Shown: in pieces, positions 9,513-18,277 of the stretch
Position numbering within the stretch: position 1 is the stretch's first letter
How the letters are laid out: each line of letters opens with the position of its first letter
Source: Candidatus Lernaella stagnicola
GTDB lineage: Bacteria; Lernaellota; Lernaellaia; Lernaellales; Lernaellaceae
NCBI GenBank assembly: GCA_030765525.1
Contig: JAVCCK010000037.1
Span: 1-38,067 of the forward strand
DNA: 38,067 nucleotides
Direction of reading: 5' to 3'
The notes under the pieces: generated by a model
What the model was told of the DNA's origin: nothing
The model's input: the letters and a program-made list of their open reading frames with translations, nothing else
Databases searched by the model: none
Made by a program: the position numbers and the translations under genes

Positions 9513-10418
9513 TTGAGGCGAAGCATCGACTGGCGCGTGCACGCGGCCTTGTTGTGGGTGCAGATCACGTTCGGCGGTTTCCACGTATTCGGGAAGTATG
9601 TGCTCGAGCACGTTCCGCCGCTTGCCGTGGCGGGGATCCGAATTCTGGGCGCCACGCCGCTGCTTTTCCTGCTCGCGTGGGTTGTCGAGCGCCGTTTGCC
9701 GCGGTGGCGCGATTTACCCTGGTTGGCCGCGCTGGGTTTTCTCGGCGTGTTCGCCAACCAAATCCTGTTCATGATCGGCCTCAAGCTTACAACGGCGACC
9801 AACGCGGCGATTATGATGCCATCGATTCCCGTGTTTACCGTGGCGATCGCAGCGGCATTCGGGATTGAGCGCATCGGCTGGCGGCGGGCGATGGGCGTGG
9901 GATTGGCCGTTGCGGGTGCGTTGGTGGTGCTGAACCCATTCGGGTTTTCGTTAGCTCCGGAGCGGTTCTACGGCAACCTGCTGATTTTACTTAACTGCTT
10001 GAGCTACTCGGGCTATCTCGTGCTACAGCGACCGGTTCTGAAGCGGCTGCCGCCCCTGACAACCGTGGCCTGGGCGTTTCTTTTCGGCGGCACGGGCATC
10101 CTGCTGGTTTCGTGGCCGACGGTGGTCGCCGTCGACTACGGCGTGCTGCCGAAACTGGTGTTCGTCGGTCTCGGCTATTCGGTTTTGATCCAGACGACCA
10201 TCAACTATGCGCTGCAGATGTGGGCCATGGATCGCTCGATGCCCTCGCTCGTTTCGGCTTATAAAACCCTGCAACCGATTTCGGCCGCCCTATTGGCCGC
10301 GGTGTTTCTCGGGGAGATCATCGGTTGGGTTGAAGCGGCAGGTTTCGCGACGATTATCGGCGGGTTGTTCCTCGTAACCCGTGTTTCCAACAATAGGAAA
10401 GGCGCTTTGCCAAGCTAG
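9513..10418 (+). CDS. EamA (DMT) family transporter
   Basis: The protein has about 301 residues if it starts at TTG 9513, after a GGGAGG site at 9503-9508. The frame is open far upstream, but that part lies opposite the lipoprotein gene and is not protein-like. It has about ten hydrophobic helices in two repeats of five, the normal length and layout for EamA (PF00892) drug/metabolite exporters, with typical phrases such as TTATNAAIMM in the first half and SLVSAYKTLQPI in the second. It probably exports a small metabolite across the inner membrane; the substrate is unknown. The TTG start is moderately supported and a GTG slightly downstream is possible. Confidence 0.82.
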   Translation: MRRSIDWRVHAALLWVQITFGGFHVFGKYVLEHVPPLAVAGIRILGATPLLFLLAWVVERRLPRWRDLPWLAALGFLGVFANQILFMIGLKLTTATNAAIMMPSIPVFTVAIAAAFGIERIGWRRAMGVGLAVAGALVVLNPFGFSLAPERFYGNLLILLNCLSYSGYLVLQRPVLKRLPPLTTVAWAFLFGGTGILLVSWPTVVAVDYGVLPKLVFVGLGYSVLIQTTINYALQMWAMDRSMPSLVSAYKTLQPISAALLAAVFLGEIIGWVEAAGFATIIGGLFLVTRVSNNRKGALPS

Positions 10419-10487
10419 GGGCGCCGTTCAGGCAACGATAAGCAACGGACGGTGGCACCGGCGCGCCGAATCGGCTAAAAGAAGACT

Positions 10488-11780
10488 ATGCTCAAGAAAA
10501 CACTAATTGCGGTGACGGTGCTGTTGGCCGCCCTGATTGTGGCGGTTGTTCTATGGCTTAACCAGGAACGCTTCTTCGGCCGGATGGTTATGCCGGAAGA
10601 CACGCTGGCGTTCGCGGAGCAGATCAAGCAAGTCAGGGCGACCCAAAAGTGGTCCGACGCATCCGATTACGAACCGCAGCTTCGTCGTAACACGCTGTTG
10701 AAGTCGCAACGCTTGGGTTGCGGATTTCTGTACAACAATCAAAAGCCCGAGGGAAACTTCAACTACGAATACGATTACGTGAAGCGTACGCAAAGCGAGG
10801 GCGATAACCAAGTGCGCCAAGCCGGCGCGTTGTGGGGCGTCGCGCTTTGCCACTCTTTTGACCCGACCAGCGAGTCTCGCAAGGCGCTTGAGAAAGGGCT
10901 CGATTTCTTTTTCCGCTACACGCGCGACGGTCCCGACGACAGCCTCTGTGTTTACTATCCGGGGCAGAAAACGATGGCGACGGGAACCATGGCTTTGGTT
11001 TCGCTGGCAATCATCGAGTACCTTCGGTTCGAGCAGGAATTGCCGGATGCTCGGCGAGCCGAACTGCTGGAGAAACTCGACGGATACCTGAAGTTCATCA
11101 AAGCCATGCAGTTTACGGCCGGGGATTTCAGCTACGGCATGACTCGTCCTCTTAAGGTGAAGGTCGGGCGCTCGAGCCCCTATTTCGACGGGGAGTCCCA
11201 ACTGGCGTTGGCCAAGGCGATCAAGGTTCTCGGCAAGACGGAGTATCTGCCCACCCTCAAAAAGGCCGTTGCGAAGACGGCCAAGAAATACACTGTCGAT
11301 GCGTGGCGCGAAGATCGGCAGGACAGCGACCTGACCAAAAGCTTTCACCAATGGGGCAGCATGGCGTTCTGGGAATACCAAGACGCCGGGTGGGAGCATT
11401 CGGACGCCTACGCCGATACGGTCGTCGCGCTTGGTTGGTGGATGATCTATACGCACCACACCTTGCGTCGCACGCGAAACACGGCGTACGCATACGAGGG
11501 ACTCGTTCATTCCTATCGGCTCGCCAAGTCGCAGGGCGATACGGTTGCCGCGGCCGATCTGGCGCGGGTCATCGACAAGGGCTTGTCGAAGCTTACGTCA
11601 TGGCAGGTGGAAGGGCCGCTTCGCCGCGAGAATAGCTTCCTGCGCAAGCACCGCACGGACGACCCGTTGGCGATCGGCGGTATCATGAACCACCGCCGCG
11701 AACCGGGATTGCGCATCGACGTCACGCAGCATCAGATGCACGCCGTGATTTTGGCCTTGCAGCATGTGTACGCGGAATAG
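10488..11780 (+). CDS. Membrane-anchored protein of unknown function, probable all-helical fold
   Basis: The protein has 430 residues and begins at ATG 10488. Residues 5-25 form one N-terminal membrane helix, and the rest (about 400 residues) is predicted outside the cytoplasm. The body is rich in helices with repeated Trp, Tyr, His and Gly motifs such as HQWGSMAFWEYQ and GGIMNHRREPG. That pattern reminds me of alpha/alpha toroid enzymes that act on sugars or peptides, but I do not recognise a specific family. Conserved-looking His, Asp and Arg residues near the C-terminus (LRIDVTQHQMH) suggest an enzyme. It follows the EamA gene by 69 nt and converges with the DUF2079 gene. Confidence 0.6.
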   Translation: MLKKTLIAVTVLLAALIVAVVLWLNQERFFGRMVMPEDTLAFAEQIKQVRATQKWSDASDYEPQLRRNTLLKSQRLGCGFLYNNQKPEGNFNYEYDYVKRTQSEGDNQVRQAGALWGVALCHSFDPTSESRKALEKGLDFFFRYTRDGPDDSLCVYYPGQKTMATGTMALVSLAIIEYLRFEQELPDARRAELLEKLDGYLKFIKAMQFTAGDFSYGMTRPLKVKVGRSSPYFDGESQLALAKAIKVLGKTEYLPTLKKAVAKTAKKYTVDAWREDRQDSDLTKSFHQWGSMAFWEYQDAGWEHSDAYADTVVALGWWMIYTHHTLRRTRNTAYAYEGLVHSYRLAKSQGDTVAAADLARVIDKGLSKLTSWQVEGPLRRENSFLRKHRTDDPLAIGGIMNHRREPGLRIDVTQHQMHAVILALQHVYAE

Positions 11781-11791
11781 GGGCTAGGCGC

Positions 11792-13327
11792 TCAGGGCGT
11801 GACCGCCGGCGTGGCGCGAGGCCGATAGAGCCGGATTCCATCTTTATCCCAGGCGAGTTCGAAACGCGGATCGGTCGTGAGACGCTCGCGCAATGCGGCG
11901 CATTCAGCAGGTCCGGGGTGCGGACAACTTCCTTTCTCATCGACCAGCACAAAATCGTAGCCCTCGTCGTCATAGGCGACATTTGAGAGCAACGCGCGAT
12001 GACGCACTCGGGGCGCGAAGAAATAGAACTCGAATTGCATCAAGTAGGAACGATTGGCGTCCAGGGAATCGAGGATCTCGCCGCGCAGGTCGTCGTGGGC
12101 CGAGGGAGTCAGCGACCGGCCTTGAGCGGCGCGGGTCAGCGGTACCGGGCCGTAATCCACGGGTGTCAAAAAGTAAAAGGACAAGAACCCGGCGAGTACG
12201 AGGAGTACCGCCGCCCATTTACCCGCCGCTTCGCCCCAGCGCGCGTGCCCCCAGTGCCCCAGACGCGCCGCACCCTCCAACGAGGCAATGATGAAAAAGG
12301 GCAAGGTCAAAACAAGGCCCGTATTGAAGTGCGAAAAGAGAGGGTTCATGAAGCGCACGGCCCACGCGGTCCGCGGGTCGAGTTCGACCAAGCCGTAGGT
12401 CGAAACCAGCATGTATCCCAACTCGGGCAGCGCGGCGATTAACCATGCGGGCGAAATCAACGGCAGCCCGGCGAGGGAGAGCAGGAGGACTAGGAAGGTG
12501 CCGTTGCGCCAATAGAAGAGGTTTTCCAGGACGAAGCCCGGCCGCTCCCAGAAGGCGCGCAGGAAGTCTACCGGGGATTCACCGTAGGCCGTGAGGTGCA
12601 GCATGTTGGCCGGCGGCTCGATGTCGGAAAGCGAGCGTACGGCTAGGTAGATGACTGCGTTCAGAACCAACCAACCGGCCGCCGCGAAGACCGTTGCGCG
12701 TCCGAACCAGCGATCGCGACGACGCCAGAGGATCCAGAAGCCGAGCAGGAGAATCCCCGGCGTGATGTTTGCCTGTGCCGCGCAGGCGATGATCACCGCG
12801 ACGACGTACGCAATCGGGCGGCGGCGTTGGTAAGCAGCGAAGGCCAGCAAGGCGGCCGGGACGACAATCATGTTTTGGCGAAAGCCCGCGAGGGAGGCGA
12901 CGATGAGAAAGGGGTTGAGCGCCATGAAAAGCGTGAGCAACAGCGGCCAACGCGGCGTGCGGAACAAGGGGCGGGCGGCGACGTAGACACAAAATACGGC
13001 AAGGCCGAATACCGCGGCGACGATCACCATCAGGGTATAGGGCGAGGGGACGAAGAAGTAGCACAGGAAGTAGAGAACATACGCTTGGCAAAGCGCCGCG
13101 CCGTAAAGGTGAGCGGCGTCGAGAAAGTCGAATCGCCCACTGCGAACTTCGTCCAGGATGGACATCACGTTCGCGTAATCGAACGTTGCGTAATGAAATG
13201 TATGCCACTTGGCGACCTGCAGCCACAGATTCACACCGAAAAAGGCCAGCGCTAACCCACCCGCGGCCAGTACGCCGTAATGCGCGGCGAACCACCGCGA
13301 TAAACTGTTTGTTTTCGATGAATCCAT
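11792..13327 (-). CDS. DUF2079-like polytopic membrane protein
   Basis: The protein has 511 residues from the ATG at 13327-13325. It has about ten hydrophobic segments up to residue 390, then a soluble C-terminal tail. The N-terminal part with FHYATFDYANVMSILDE resembles the DUF2079 (PF09852) pattern, in which an Asp-bearing loop follows TM1, as in GT-C type membrane glycosyltransferases. It could transfer sugars from a polyprenyl-phosphate donor on the outer face of the inner membrane, but no activity is established for the family. The next gene on the same strand is also GT-C-like, which supports a role in envelope polysaccharide or glycolipid modification. Confidence 0.65.
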   Translation of the reverse strand: MDSSKTNSLSRWFAAHYGVLAAGGLALAFFGVNLWLQVAKWHTFHYATFDYANVMSILDEVRSGRFDFLDAAHLYGAALCQAYVLYFLCYFFVPSPYTLMVIVAAVFGLAVFCVYVAARPLFRTPRWPLLLTLFMALNPFLIVASLAGFRQNMIVVPAALLAFAAYQRRRPIAYVVAVIIACAAQANITPGILLLGFWILWRRRDRWFGRATVFAAAGWLVLNAVIYLAVRSLSDIEPPANMLHLTAYGESPVDFLRAFWERPGFVLENLFYWRNGTFLVLLLSLAGLPLISPAWLIAALPELGYMLVSTYGLVELDPRTAWAVRFMNPLFSHFNTGLVLTLPFFIIASLEGAARLGHWGHARWGEAAGKWAAVLLVLAGFLSFYFLTPVDYGPVPLTRAAQGRSLTPSAHDDLRGEILDSLDANRSYLMQFEFYFFAPRVRHRALLSNVAYDDEGYDFVLVDEKGSCPHPGPAECAALRERLTTDPRFELAWDKDGIRLYRPRATPAVTP

Positions 13328-13410
13328 GCTTACGACACGCTACGGAGCGGGGCGGGCGGTTGTCAAGAAAGAAAGGTCCGCGCAGTGGGCCGCTTTCGGC
13401 CCTGCAGCGA

Positions 13411-13518
13411 TCAGACGATTTTTCCCAACGTCGCGAGGATGGCGTCGTAGTCGGCCTCGTTGCCGACTTCCGTGACGAGTTGAATGTATTGGATCGCGCC
13501 TTTGCGGTCGATTACGGC
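13411..13518 (-). pseudogene. tpx: C-terminal remnant of a thiol peroxidase (Tpx) gene
   Basis: In the gap between the two membrane-protein genes the minus strand reads AVIDRKGAIQYIQLV, TEVGNEADYDAILATLGKIV, then TGA at 13413-13411. This matches the last 35 or so residues of Tpx, the atypical 2-Cys peroxiredoxin, including the final strand, the PD/AD-YDA helix and the correct terminus. Similarity may reach about 13539, inside the end of the GT87-like gene. The first 120-130 residues, with the peroxidatic and resolving cysteines, are absent, and there is no start codon. It is best read as a fragment left by a deletion or rearrangement; an assembly join is the alternative. Confidence 0.72.
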
Positions 13519-13519
13519 G

Positions 13520-15121
13520 CTATTCGAGCGCCGCGGGAGACTGTTCCAAGGAGGCGTCGTTGGCGTCCGAATGGGCCGCGTCGCTCACGGCGAGTTCTGT
13601 CTCCCGTCGCTTTTCCCTGTACCTGTAAATCAGCAACGCCGCGGGCAAGCCGACGAACATCAAGAAGAAGCCGAAGTTGCCCCACGTGAAGGCCAACCAG
13701 TCGTTGAATTTCGCGAGCGGGAACATAAGTCCGTGCATGAAGAATATCCACGCGGCGCTGATCGTCGCGAACCAATGCGCCTGCCGGTCGCGGCCCGGTA
13801 TGAGGAACACCACGAGCATCAGGTAGTAGTAGCGTGAGGTAACCATCAGCGCAAAGATGAGGACATTGCCCAGCGGCACCACCCAATGGTCGTCGTCGAT
13901 TTTGATCCACATTGCGGCGAGGGCGAGGCCGACCAATAGCAGCCATAGCGCGCGAGACGAAACAGGTCGGTTGGCATAATTTTTCTCGCGCTCCGGCACG
14001 CGGATGTGATTCCCCGGATCGGCCGAATCGATACACATCAGTCTAGTCAGGCCGAATTTGTTGGCCGCGAATCGAATTTCCTCGGCGTGCATTGTGATGT
14101 TCTTCGCGAACTGGACGGTCGATTGAAGCCCCTTACCCTGCGTCAAGCCGAGTAGCCCGGCCAACACGAAGGTGATGGTGAACGAGGCGAGGAAAAACGT
14201 CTGCTTGCGCGGCAGTTTGCGTTCCTTCCAGATACGACGCAGCCAAATTATGCCCGGACCGGCGAGGAACACCATCGGGAAAATGCGCAGCGCCGCGGAA
14301 AGGGCAAAGAACGCGCCTGACGTCGCCATGCGGTTCCGCCGATAGAAAACCATCGCCAAGATCAGCGTGTGCAACCACATGAACTGGAAAAAGGTCGGAT
14401 GGAAATGGGAAGGGTAGTACCAGTTAACGTTGGTGAAAATGAAAATGAGCAACGCCGAGTCTAAGCCACACAGAACCGCCAGCGCGATCAAAACCAACAC
14501 GAACATCAGGACGTCCACGACGCGCCAATAGGTGTGGGCTTTGCGGTTCTTTACCTCGATATGCTGTGCCACGGCGCCGGGCAAAACGTTCCAAAACGGC
14601 GCCGGATTAAAACCGTGATCAGTAAGTAATTTGTTCCAGGTGTCGACGTCCGTTTGGCGCAGCATCGGCCCCACGTCGCTTCTGAACTCCTGCCACCGTT
14701 CGGGCGTGAAAATTTGCGGCCCCTCGCGGCGCGCCTCGTTCAACGCGTGATCGTACTTTTGCCAACTGTAATCTTCGAGATTGCGGATCCGGCGAACGTG
14801 GCCTTTGAGACGTTGTGACCCCTGGTCGTCGACCAAAAGCGTCATGCGGTACAGGCTGAAATAGCCGAGTTCGTCGAAGTATTTCGAACCGATGAAGTAG
14901 TGGAAGGTGCCGTAACTACCACGTTCGAGATAGCGTGTAAGCCGCACGTGCACTTGCGTTCCGTAAACAAACAGGGCGATCAAAACCAGCGCCACGGTTG
15001 CGGGCCAACGAGGTTTTTTGTAACGCGCAAGAAAATACCGGCCGATCACGACCGCGGCGGTCGCCATACAGATCCACAGCGCAATATTCGGAGTGTCCAG
15101 ACTGCGCATCAGGCGAATCAT
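13520..15121 (-). CDS. GT87/DUF2029-like polytopic membrane glycosyltransferase
   Basis: The protein has 533 residues from the ATG at 15121-15119. TM1 is near residues 13-30 and TM2 near 38-55, then there is a soluble loop of about 130 residues, followed by eight or so hydrophobic helices. The central ALSAALRIFPMVF segment matches the R-x-FP motif seen in GT87-type (PF09594) alpha-mannosyltransferase relatives. A charged tail rich in Ala, Ser and Glu closes the protein. The likely role is glycan or glycolipid assembly using lipid-linked sugar; donor and acceptor are unknown. Its last codons run into the Tpx remnant, so the natural C-terminus may have been changed by the same rearrangement. 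Confidence 0.65.
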   Translation of the reverse strand: MIRLMRSLDTPNIALWICMATAAVVIGRYFLARYKKPRWPATVALVLIALFVYGTQVHVRLTRYLERGSYGTFHYFIGSKYFDELGYFSLYRMTLLVDDQGSQRLKGHVRRIRNLEDYSWQKYDHALNEARREGPQIFTPERWQEFRSDVGPMLRQTDVDTWNKLLTDHGFNPAPFWNVLPGAVAQHIEVKNRKAHTYWRVVDVLMFVLVLIALAVLCGLDSALLIFIFTNVNWYYPSHFHPTFFQFMWLHTLILAMVFYRRNRMATSGAFFALSAALRIFPMVFLAGPGIIWLRRIWKERKLPRKQTFFLASFTITFVLAGLLGLTQGKGLQSTVQFAKNITMHAEEIRFAANKFGLTRLMCIDSADPGNHIRVPEREKNYANRPVSSRALWLLLVGLALAAMWIKIDDDHWVVPLGNVLIFALMVTSRYYYLMLVVFLIPGRDRQAHWFATISAAWIFFMHGLMFPLAKFNDWLAFTWGNFGFFLMFVGLPAALLIYRYREKRRETELAVSDAAHSDANDASLEQSPAALE

Positions 15122-15247
15122 ACTTCACTAACCACTTGGTATGAGGGAATCCAAAGTATCTCGAATCACACTCCCTTAGCACACAAACCGGGGCTCGGGC
15201 AAGAATGTCGCGTTGACCGGCCTGGCACAATGCGGCAACGTGTGGCC

Positions 15248-15832
15248 ATGAATCAAGACCGCATTCACGTACTCGGGTTGGCGGCGAGCCCGCGTCGCGA
15301 AGGTAACAGTGAGACACTGCTGGACGCCTTCTTGGACGGAGCCGTCTCCGCGGGAGCCGTTATCGAGAAAATTCGCTTGGCGGAGCGGAAGATCGCTCCG
15401 TGCATTGCATGCGAAAAATGCTACGAGACAGGCGTCTGCTGCCTGCAAGACGACGCCGCCGATATCCTCGAAAAACTGCTGGTTGCCCACGTGATTGTCC
15501 TGGCGACCCCAGTGTATTTCTATTCCGTCACGACCCAAGCCAAATTGTTGATTGACCGCTGCCAGGCTCTTTGGGCGCGGCAGGAGTTACTTGGCCAAAC
15601 GCGCCGGCACCGTTCCAAGGGGGTCCTTTTAGCGGTAGCCGGTAGCCGGGGTGAGAAGCTTTTCGACGGCGTGCGCTTGACGACGAGGTATTGGATGAAC
15701 ACGTTTCTGGCTGACTTGGTTGCCGAACGCGTGTTTCGCGGCGTAGATGATCGTGACGGTTTCTGTCGCCGTGCAGCAGATCTTGAGGACGTTCGGCGGC
15801 TGGGAAAAAGCGTCGCGGAAGAAATCATCTAG
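15248..15832 (+). CDS. Flavodoxin-fold NAD(P)H/FMN reductase with iron-sulfur-type cysteine motif
   Basis: The protein has 194 residues from ATG 15248; an in-frame GTG lies 6 nt earlier. The N-terminus reads LGLAASPRREGNSETLL, the FMN phosphate-binding loop of the NADPH-dependent FMN reductase superfamily (PF03358). Cysteines 52, 55, 58 and 64 form CX2CX2CX5C, with an extra Cys65. This is the compact motif that binds a 4Fe-4S cluster in Isf iron-sulfur flavoproteins of anaerobes. ATPVYFYSVTTQAK, the usual second flavin loop, follows. The gene is followed after 25 nt by a peroxiredoxin gene, so a role in electron supply under oxidative stress is plausible. Confidence 0.8.
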   Translation: MNQDRIHVLGLAASPRREGNSETLLDAFLDGAVSAGAVIEKIRLAERKIAPCIACEKCYETGVCCLQDDAADILEKLLVAHVIVLATPVYFYSVTTQAKLLIDRCQALWARQELLGQTRRHRSKGVLLAVAGSRGEKLFDGVRLTTRYWMNTFLADLVAERVFRGVDDRDGFCRRAADLEDVRRLGKSVAEEII

Positions 15833-15857
15833 GAACCAGAGAAATAGGAGAAAAGCT

Positions 15858-16322
15858 ATGACGCAAATCGAAGTCGGCAAAAAAGCCCCTAATTTTGAAC
15901 TCCCCGACGCCAATGGCAAGCAGGTGCGGCTCTCGGACTTCCACGGAAAAAAAGTAGTGCTTTACTTTTATCTGAAAGACAACACGTCCGGTTGCACCAA
16001 AGAGGCGTGTAGCTTTCGCGATCACAGCGGCGCCTTTCATAGGCGGGGCGCCGTGATCATCGGCATCAGCCCCGACAGCGAGAAGAGCCACCAAAAGTTT
16101 ATCGAAAATTTCGACCTGCCGTTCACGCTGTTGGCCGACACGGAACGCCGCGCGGCGGAGAGTTACGGCGTGTGGAAAAAAAAGGGCATGTCCGGCAAAA
16201 AGGACATGGGCGTCGAGCGGTCGACGTTCATCATCGACGAAACCGGCATTCTGATTGAAGAGCATCGCGAAGTGAGTGTTCCCGGTCACGTCGAGGCGAT
16301 GCTGTCGGCGATAACTGGATAG
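15858..16322 (+). CDS. bcp: Peroxiredoxin Q / Bcp family thiol peroxidase
   Basis: The protein has 154 residues from ATG 15858, seven nt after AGGAG. The active-site segment is YFYLKDNTSGCTKEACSF, with peroxidatic Cys46 and resolving Cys51 spaced as in atypical 2-Cys PrxQ. Two usual prolines (YFYPKD and TPGC) are replaced by Leu and Ser; the cysteines and Thr47 are kept. The C-terminal half with KDMGVERSTFIIDETG is standard for the family. It reduces peroxides in the cytoplasm using thioredoxin or a similar donor and probably forms an operon with the flavoprotein upstream. It converges with the M48 protease gene at a 6-nt distance. Confidence 0.9.
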   Translation: MTQIEVGKKAPNFELPDANGKQVRLSDFHGKKVVLYFYLKDNTSGCTKEACSFRDHSGAFHRRGAVIIGISPDSEKSHQKFIENFDLPFTLLADTERRAAESYGVWKKKGMSGKKDMGVERSTFIIDETGILIEEHREVSVPGHVEAMLSAITG

Positions 16323-16328
16323 ACGATT

Positions 16329-18251
16329 TTAGTTGAGCGTCGCCGTGGCAAAGGGCGGCAGCGGGCAGTCCAGCGAAAAGGATATCAACCGCAGCAACTC
16401 GGCTTCCTGCATCGTGATCTTCTCGTCGGCGAGCGCGCAATGCGCCGCGGCGTCCAACACGGTTTCCTTCACTTTGGGAAAAGCGCGAGACAGACGCATC
16501 AGCGCCGTGCCCAACGCGCCGAAATCGAATCCCGCACCCACCGCGAATTCAGGAGTCGCGAGGGGGAAGTTCGCGAGACGCGCCGCACCCTTGGCAAACG
16601 CAACCTCTGCCGCCGGCGGGTCATCCGCCTGGCCGGCCTGAGCTATCGCACGCAGGAGGGCGGCGACTTCGTTGCGCAGCGGTTTGAGTGAACGATAAGA
16701 CATCGAGGGGGCACCGCCTTTTGCCTGACTGAGGCGGTGAGTGACCAGCCAGTGCAGGGAAAATTCGTTCAAGGCGAGTTTCCCGTCCGCCATCACGAGT
16801 TGCTCCAGCGTATGCGTGAAGCTCGACAACGCCGGCACGTCCAATTCACGCAGCGCGGGCAGCGCGAGGTCAGCCAACGGTAACCGCTGCGCCTTGGATA
16901 AGTCGGCGGTTTGCAAGTGTCGCGCGGCCACGTCCCGCGAAAACTTTTCGTCTTCGGCCTTGGTCAATATCCTCAACTGTTTCTCTCGTTCGTCGGCGTC
17001 ATCGTCGAGGAGCAGAGCGAAGATCACCTGTTGCGCGCCCCGTGGGGTTTCACATTGCGAGCGCAGATCAGTTGGTATGCCGCGTACGAGCGCCACCGCG
17101 ATGGCAACCTGTGCTTCGCGCACGGTACCGACTTGCGTAACGATGTCTTCCGGCTTGACGGCGGTCGGCGCGCCGGGACCAAAACCGGAGACGGCGGCTT
17201 CGAATCCCGCCGTCGGTCCAGAGGAAGCGGCGGCCGGTTTCGCGTCCATCGCCTTGAAATCGGCGTCAATGCGGCTGATGCGGTCGGCCAGGGGCGGGTG
17301 TGTGGCCAATATGAATGACAGCCACGGCTTGCGATCCTCGCCGAAGAACATGTGACTGGCCTGTCGGGCTTCCGGGGTTTCGATGGCCGAACCGATACCG
17401 CCGATTTTCTTGAGTGCACCGGCGATGCCGTCGGGGTTACGCGTGAATTGAACCGACGAGGCATCGGCGAGGAATTCTCGCTGACGCGAAACGGCGGCTT
17501 GGATAACGCGGCCGATGAAAGTGCCGATATAGCCGATCAAAAGCAATCCTAAGCCGAGCAGCATAATCGCCCCGGCGCCCTTGTTGCGGCGTGAAAAACG
17601 CATGCTGTGCAGCATGTGGACGCCGATGATGCCGAGCACCAAGATGCCGAACACGATGCCGATCAGCTTGATATTCAACCGCATGTCGCCGTTGAGGATG
17701 TGGCTGAATTCGTGCCCGATGACGCCTTGCAGTTCTTCGCGGTTTAGCTGCTCCAGCGTGCCGCGGGTAACAGCCACGACGGCGTCATTGGGCGAGTGTC
17801 CCGCCGCGAAAGCGTTGATGCCGGCTTCATCGTCCAGCACGTAGGCCGGAGGGACAGGCGTGCCGGCGGCAATCGCCATCTCTTCCACGACGTTGAGCAG
17901 GCGGCGTTCGTGCCGGTTGGTCGTGTTTTGGGGAACGCGACGGCCCCCCAGCATCTCGGCGACTTTTTCTCCGCCGCCGCGCAGCGAGGTTGTTTTGTAG
18001 AGACTGGCGAGGGCCACGAGGCCGATCACGGCCGCCGCGACAATGGCGAACACGACCGGATCCCACCACGGCACGAGTTCGGCTTGGTCGCTCGTATCCG
18101 ACATGAAGAACACGAACATGGTCAGGAAGTAGACGGCCACGACGATCAAGGCGACCGCCAATAGGAAAAGCAGCAGCAACCAAATCGTACGTTTGCGTGC
18201 GCGTTCTTGATGGTCAAAAAAGTTCATCACGCGCGGACGGACGTCGGCCAT
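16329..18251 (-). CDS. htpX: HtpX-like M48 membrane metalloprotease with long C-terminal extension
   Basis: The protein has 640 residues; ATG at 18251 follows an AGGAGG site. Two membrane helices (about 23-50 and 66-85) precede the catalytic helix GHEFSHILNGD, with zinc ligands His180 and His184 and catalytic Glu181. A further membrane pair follows, then SRQREFLADA, which supplies the third zinc ligand. Ordinary HtpX is about 290 residues, so roughly 300 are extra. That extension holds two TerB-like helical stretches with DGKLALNE and DEKITMQEAE. It lies directly after lemA, a pairing common to many bacteria. A membrane quality-control role is likely; the function of the extension is unknown. 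Confidence 0.85.
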   Translation of the reverse strand: MADVRPRVMNFFDHQERARKRTIWLLLLFLLAVALIVVAVYFLTMFVFFMSDTSDQAELVPWWDPVVFAIVAAAVIGLVALASLYKTTSLRGGGEKVAEMLGGRRVPQNTTNRHERRLLNVVEEMAIAAGTPVPPAYVLDDEAGINAFAAGHSPNDAVVAVTRGTLEQLNREELQGVIGHEFSHILNGDMRLNIKLIGIVFGILVLGIIGVHMLHSMRFSRRNKGAGAIMLLGLGLLLIGYIGTFIGRVIQAAVSRQREFLADASSVQFTRNPDGIAGALKKIGGIGSAIETPEARQASHMFFGEDRKPWLSFILATHPPLADRISRIDADFKAMDAKPAAASSGPTAGFEAAVSGFGPGAPTAVKPEDIVTQVGTVREAQVAIAVALVRGIPTDLRSQCETPRGAQQVIFALLLDDDADEREKQLRILTKAEDEKFSRDVAARHLQTADLSKAQRLPLADLALPALRELDVPALSSFTHTLEQLVMADGKLALNEFSLHWLVTHRLSQAKGGAPSMSYRSLKPLRNEVAALLRAIAQAGQADDPPAAEVAFAKGAARLANFPLATPEFAVGAGFDFGALGTALMRLSRAFPKVKETVLDAAAHCALADEKITMQEAELLRLISFSLDCPLPPFATATLN

Positions 18252-18277
18252 AGCGACGGACCTCCTGAGAGGGTGGC

